Assembly: GCF_020382885.2 (NCBI RefSeq)
Contig: NC_058513.1
Coordinates: 8,217,774 to 8,281,773, forward strand
Direction: 5' to 3'
DNA: 64,000 bases
Source: Scatophagus argus
Lineage: Eukaryota > Chordata > Actinopteri > Scatophagidae
Shown: positions 59,899 through 64,000 of the stretch, one piece after another
How positions within the stretch are numbered: the first letter of the stretch is position 1
Layout: every line of letters begins with the position of its first letter
Program-made: the position numbers and the translations under genes
Notes under the pieces: generated by a model
Seen by the model: the letters and a program-made list of their open reading frames with translations, nothing else
What the model was told of the DNA's origin: nothing
Database searches by the model: none

Positions 59899-62800
59899 CT
59901 GAAATAAGATGCAGTGTTGATGACACACGGTTAGTAATCTGCTGAACACATTCTAGTTAAGGTCTCTTTGCCTGCACCTTTGGTTTGAAAACCACATGGA
60001 GTTTATGACCACTGCTAAGGCGGTGGAGAAACCTCCACAGAGTATCTTAAATAAACCAGTGTCTTGTCCACTTACACAACAATTCACTAAAAAAAGAAAA
60101 GAAAAGAAAAGAAAAGAAAAAAAAAAACTCGAATGTTTCACTGAGCAACACGCTGCTTCCAATACAGGAAAAATACATGACCGGTGATAAAACCCCACAG
60201 GGACCACTGTCCTGTGAAATCTAAAGACCAGGCAAAACATCTGAAGCCATCAACTGGGGCTTTATTACACTGAAGTGGGTATTTTTATGTTTTTTGTGAT
60301 TAATCAAGAAAATAATAATCAGTTAATCAAAAATGAAAGTAACTGTTTGTTAGGGCTGGTTTTGCTCATGTTGATCCTCAAGCCATCACCACCTTTCGTT
60401 TGTCTTCCTACCTTGACCAAGTTGTTGGTGAACCAGAATACCCCCCCCATGTTGAGAAGACTCTCAAACAGATGCAGCGCCCGGCTGTCCACCCAGCCTT
60501 TGCGCAGGACGATCTGGAAATGCTTGCTGAGGGCCATGTGGATGGGGTCTTTGGCAGGCAGCAGGTTGCGATAGGGGATTGGCTCCTGGCCCTCCACTGG
60601 GGGGCGCAGAGTTGCACCCGTTTGCTGGAAGACGTCGGCACACATGTGCTCCATGATAGAACTCATGATGATCACGCTGGTAAGAGTGAGGGGGACAGAG
60701 GAGGTCATTGTTAACACATATTTGAACACGCCCGGCTGTGAATCTAATTCCGTGTATGTTTCAGTTTTTTTTTTTTTGTACCGTTCATTGTAAAACTGTA
60801 GAGTGTTCTCGCCGTACAGCGGGGTTACAAGCTGTCGGATCATAGTCTGGGGCTTCTCCCTCTCATCCCTCCCCAGCATCCTGACATGGGCCACCAGCCA
60901 CGCCACCGCACAGATCGCCATACTGCACACCTTACCCTTGATGTTGTCAGTGATTTTCTGCACTCAGAAAGGGATGACAGCAACGAAAAAAAGAGGAAGG
61001 ATGTGGTGTATGGTCAAAGATGAGAGGATACTGACTAAAACCGCATTCTTCCACATTACGCGATACGAAAACATGAATGGAAAAGGGAGAAGTCAGTTTC
61101 ATCTATAGGAATTTGTGACGCCACTGCTGTTGCAAAGTTCTTAACACATTGTTTTTCATTAATTTCCACAGAATATGTCATGCTCACTTGAGTCATGAGT
61201 CAAACTACAAAAGTGAAAAAGATACAATTATTAAACATGCAATGGCGAGGGAGGTTACTGCTACAGTCCAAGCACCTTACAAGCAGCTAACTGATATCTC
61301 ATAATATTTTCCAGTCACATGACAAGAAATTAGAAAAAAAAATAATTTTGACAGACCTGCACTGCTTCCACAGAAAGAACACCATTCTCCCACGCATTCA
61401 GAACTTCCAAGATGGCGGCTGGAGTGCTGAGGCAGATTTCATGCCATTTCACCTGACTGTCACAACAGAAAAACGTCAGAGGAAGTTCCATATTTAGAGC
61501 TTTGCTGGGCAATTTTAAGAAATTTTCACTCGGCAAAAAAAAAAATGAAATGAAAATAAAAATGAAACAGTGAAGTAATCTTCTAGTAACTACTCTAAAT
61601 GATTTATTTAGAATCTGAACTCTTACAGTCCTTGTTTCTAAATGACTAGTTACAGCAGGCCTTCATATGTCAATGTTCAATATATTAGAATAAAATACAA
61701 AAATCAAATTTACAAGCAACCTACAGTATATGTTTATTGTCTGACTCAATTTAATGGTAAAAGTCCCCTGCTTTAGAATTTTTATTCAGTATATTAGCAT
61801 TTAATGGCTTACAACACACTATGATGTTGTACACAGCTAAGAGGACATTCCCAAATGTTATTAATGCAGAGTATTTGCAAGCACTTTCTAACTTATCCTA
61901 TTGAGTTATATTTGGTATTGTATAACGGCGATTTACTAGATAATCATTCATTTTCTGTTTATACACCACACCGAGTGTGAGTATCAAGTTATAGTACCCA
62001 ATAGGAGGAATTATAGATGACAAATATATTCATAAAGACTTTCCATAAATATTTTTTGAAACATATAAATATAAAAGCTCAATATGGTAGAATAATTAAA
62101 TTACTGCCGTTTCATATAAATAATAAATAAAGCACATGAAAAGACTGAAAGTAAAGTGGTTAAGTCATGCACAAAACATGATCTTTAATCACCAATTACA
62201 CCGTAACTTACACTAGTTTCATCTCTGAGGAGTTGTTCAGCAGGGTGACAAGACTCTCAACTTTGCCAGGCTCAGGTCTGAAGCAGGGGTGGTCTGGGTT
62301 CAGCGTCTTGCCTTCCTCGGGCATACATGTCTGCAGCCATGTTTCAAAGAAGGGCGTCTCCCCTGATGGGCTAGGGTCTGAGAGGATCACCTTCGAAAGA
62401 GAGACAAGGGGCAACCATGTACTGTATGAATTAATTTTGGCTTAATCAACCAAAATGGAAAGCTGACTTAAAAAAGCACATTATTCTATACTGCCAGCAG
62501 AGATGCAGCAGAGGATGTTAGGTCATTACTGCAAAGCCTTCTGTGGACACCTGGTGGCCTTGCACTGAAAGAGCAGGCTGTGAAATCCACGAAGAATACT
62601 TCACCCTTCAATGTCATTATATTAATTCTGAACAAGTCTGAAATGCCAAGAACTAACCTCGGAACCATATGTCTGCACCACATGACAGAGCATAAGGAAG
62701 GAGATGTCGAAGAGCAGGGCCCGTACTGAAGCAGACTTGGCTGAGGAAGAAGAGGGAAAAATAATCAGTGTTGGGTATCTTAATAATTACATATTATGTC

Positions 62801-63949
62801 AAGGAGGAGAGAAATTCCCATATTAGGAACATGTCTCTCTTGCTTTCTTGCATTTAAACTCACATCCTTCACCGCTGATGTGCTTGGGAAACTCATTAAG
62901 CCTGGAACAAAAAAAAAAAAACCCACATCATAAGATATGACACGTTAAAAAAAAAAAAAAAAAAAAAAAGAAAAGAAAAAAGTAAAAAGATAAACCACTT
63001 CCCCTGTCAACTGGAGTTTCCAGCTGGGTAAATACAGCAACATTAACAATCTGTCACCCTCACGCAAGTCATGATTCTGGTGACTGAAACACCACTTGTC
63101 TTAATTTTCAACTCTGTTTTGCATTCACTCACTTAATGAACTTCCTGGCAAAGGATTTGAGTTTCCCAGTGGCTGCTGCTGCAGCCAAGAGGAGATCTAG
63201 GCTCTTTCCAGACAACATGTGTCCAAGGACCCCCAAAAGGCCCTCGGGGGACTTGGAGTGGTCTGCATCAACGGTCTAATGAATGAGAAAGGAGGAGATA
63301 TGTTCATTTGTTCTTTTTACAAAAGCGCATCTCCATAGAGATGTGATCTTTGAGAACTACTTTAACTCACTGACACATGAAATTTTGCTCGAGATATTTC
63401 TGAACATGCAAGTTTGATTTTCTTGTCATTGCTTCCACTGAGATCAGACACTTTTGGTGCTCTACCTTGAGAATATTGGTGACAGTGGGCTCTGCTCTCA
63501 GGATGAGACCTGGGTTAGGTTGGATGTTGGCATTTTCTGCTGTCTTTAGCCTTGGGGCAAACTCTCTGTCCTCGGTCCTAAATCAAATTTGCAAGGGGAG
63601 AGGGGAGGGGAGGGAGGTGGGAGGAGGTGGGAGGAGAGGGGAGGAGAGGGGAGGGAGGTGGGAGGAGAGGAGAGGGAGGTGGGGGGGGGGGGGGGGGGGC
63701 AGGAGAGAGACAGATATGGGGAGGAGGGATCGGGGATATGGTGTACTGTGTGAATATGGTGAACAATTTTTTCTCCATAACCATAACCAAAGGATTTCAG
63801 AAAATAAAGGAAAAAGACACAGAAAACAAATGTCACGGTCACATCTGTTCAAAGTGAGATACCGTTTTGAAGTGAGGCAGGCTGTATTTGACTCCGACAG
63901 GAGACCGAGTTTGTTACACTCTTGTAGGAGCATGCCAAGGCAGTCACAA
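57316..63949 (-). CDS. med24: Mediator subunit 24, med24 (3' part, 15 exons in window)
   Basis: MED24 (TRAP100) is a tail-module subunit of Mediator, the nuclear complex linking transcription factors, including nuclear receptors, to RNA polymerase II. The window holds the last 15 coding exons, joining in frame to 634 residues plus stop. They match human MED24 from about residue 356 to its end at 989. Landmarks are RCNCDC-like CDCLGMLLQEC in the first exon here, EGLLGVLGHMLSGKSLDLLL, SVRALLFDISFLMLCHV, ETWLQTCMPEEGK, CAVAWLVAHVRMLG, VVWCALSS-like CVWCALSSYSSH, and the end RRVAAKAISAL. LXXLL-type motifs occur (LMRLL, LVTLL, LPNLL). The 5' exons lie beyond the right edge. All introns are GT-AG. 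The gene converges on csf3, as in human. Confidence 0.95.
60089..60127 (+). repeat. (AAAAG)n tract in a med24 intron
   Basis: Five AAAAG units flanked by A runs. Confidence 0.9.
60412..63949 (-). CDS. med24: med24 exons, upstream part (first nine in window)
   Basis: Exons: 63863-63949, 63466-63577, 63133-63275, 62864-62901, 62658-62740, 62212-62390, 61357-61456, 60782-60957, 60412-60676. Phases agree at every join; the 38-nt exon at 62864 is the smallest. Joins such as SKR to TEDREFAP, FI(K) to LNEF and LV to QVKWHE follow the human protein. The intron at 61457-62211 (about 755 bp) shows nothing recognisable. Confidence 0.93.
62946..62990 (+). repeat. A-rich tract in a med24 intron
   Basis: About 23 A followed by short AAAG units; a T tract in the pre-mRNA. 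Confidence 0.9.
63593..63712 (+). repeat. G-rich purine minisatellite with a 19-G run in a med24 intron
   Basis: Irregular tandem GGGAGG/GGTGGGAGG units at 63593-63680, followed by 19 G at 63681-63699 and GA. The transcribed strand copy is C-rich. It lies between the first two med24 exons of the window. Spurious Gly/Arg and Pro/Ser frames come from it. Confidence 0.9.
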
Positions 63950-64000
63950 CTATGTACAGGACAAGGAAAATGATAAGTGTCATGGCGATAGCATACCAGG

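Noticed and set aside
57433-63862. Intronic C/D box snoRNA in med24 (one is hosted in human MED24)
   Set aside because: No minus-strand RTGATGA box with a matching CTGA box at suitable distance was found by eye; not excluded by a proper search.
63467-63973. 168-codon plus-strand frame at the right end
   Set aside because: It lies antisense over med24 exons and reads through the G-rich minisatellite; the minus-strand med24 exons explain the sequence.
1-64000. tRNA or rRNA genes, CRISPR-like arrays
   Set aside because: No T-loop GGTTCRA with matching acceptor stems, no rRNA-like sequence, and the only regular arrays are microsatellites.

Overview
The window is nuclear DNA of a teleost fish, most likely a percomorph (spiny-rayed fish). 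It has split vertebrate genes with GT-AG introns, many CA/GA microsatellites and several interspersed repeats that I recognise as common in percomorph genomes. The species cannot be fixed from the sequence alone. The gene content matches the human 17q21 neighbourhood of TOP2A, GJD3, CSF3 and MED24.

Layout. 1-18.6 kb: no gene that I can support; microsatellites, three interspersed repeats (about 3.2, 8.6 and 14.6 kb) and unassigned unique sequence. 18.6-19.5 kb, minus strand: a delta-type connexin (gjd3), coding in one exon. 21.2-33.7 kb, minus strand: DNA topoisomerase II alpha (top2a), complete, read as 35 coding exons joining in frame to 1581 residues, with a cell-cycle type promoter at 33.8-34.0 kb. 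34-42 kb: intergenic, with repeat copies and an 18-bp perfect hairpin. 42-46.2 kb, plus strand: an LRRC3-family leucine-rich repeat membrane protein (lrrc3c by position), coding in one exon with a probable upstream 5'UTR exon. 46.3-53.6 kb: intergenic, with two copies of a long-inverted-repeat element. 53.65-56.6 kb, plus strand: granulocyte colony-stimulating factor (csf3), five exons including a 16-nt first coding exon, with a perfect NF-kappaB site, a TATA box and AU-rich 3'UTR elements. 57.0-64 kb, minus strand: Mediator subunit 24 (med24), the last 15 coding exons; the gene runs off the right edge.

These genes are neighbours by ancestry rather than a functional operon. gjd3 follows top2a on the same strand, as at human 17q21, and csf3 and med24 converge tail to tail. 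Direct adjacency of top2a and lrrc3c, with no igfbp4, gsdma or psmd3 between them, differs from the human order as I know it and marks a rearrangement. No new multi-gene system was found. The points most worth checking are a likely GC-AG intron in top2a, the csf3 micro-exon start and its control elements, the paired CHR and CCAAT elements of the top2a promoter, a perfect hairpin at 40.7 kb, and repeat relics whose structure can be read directly.
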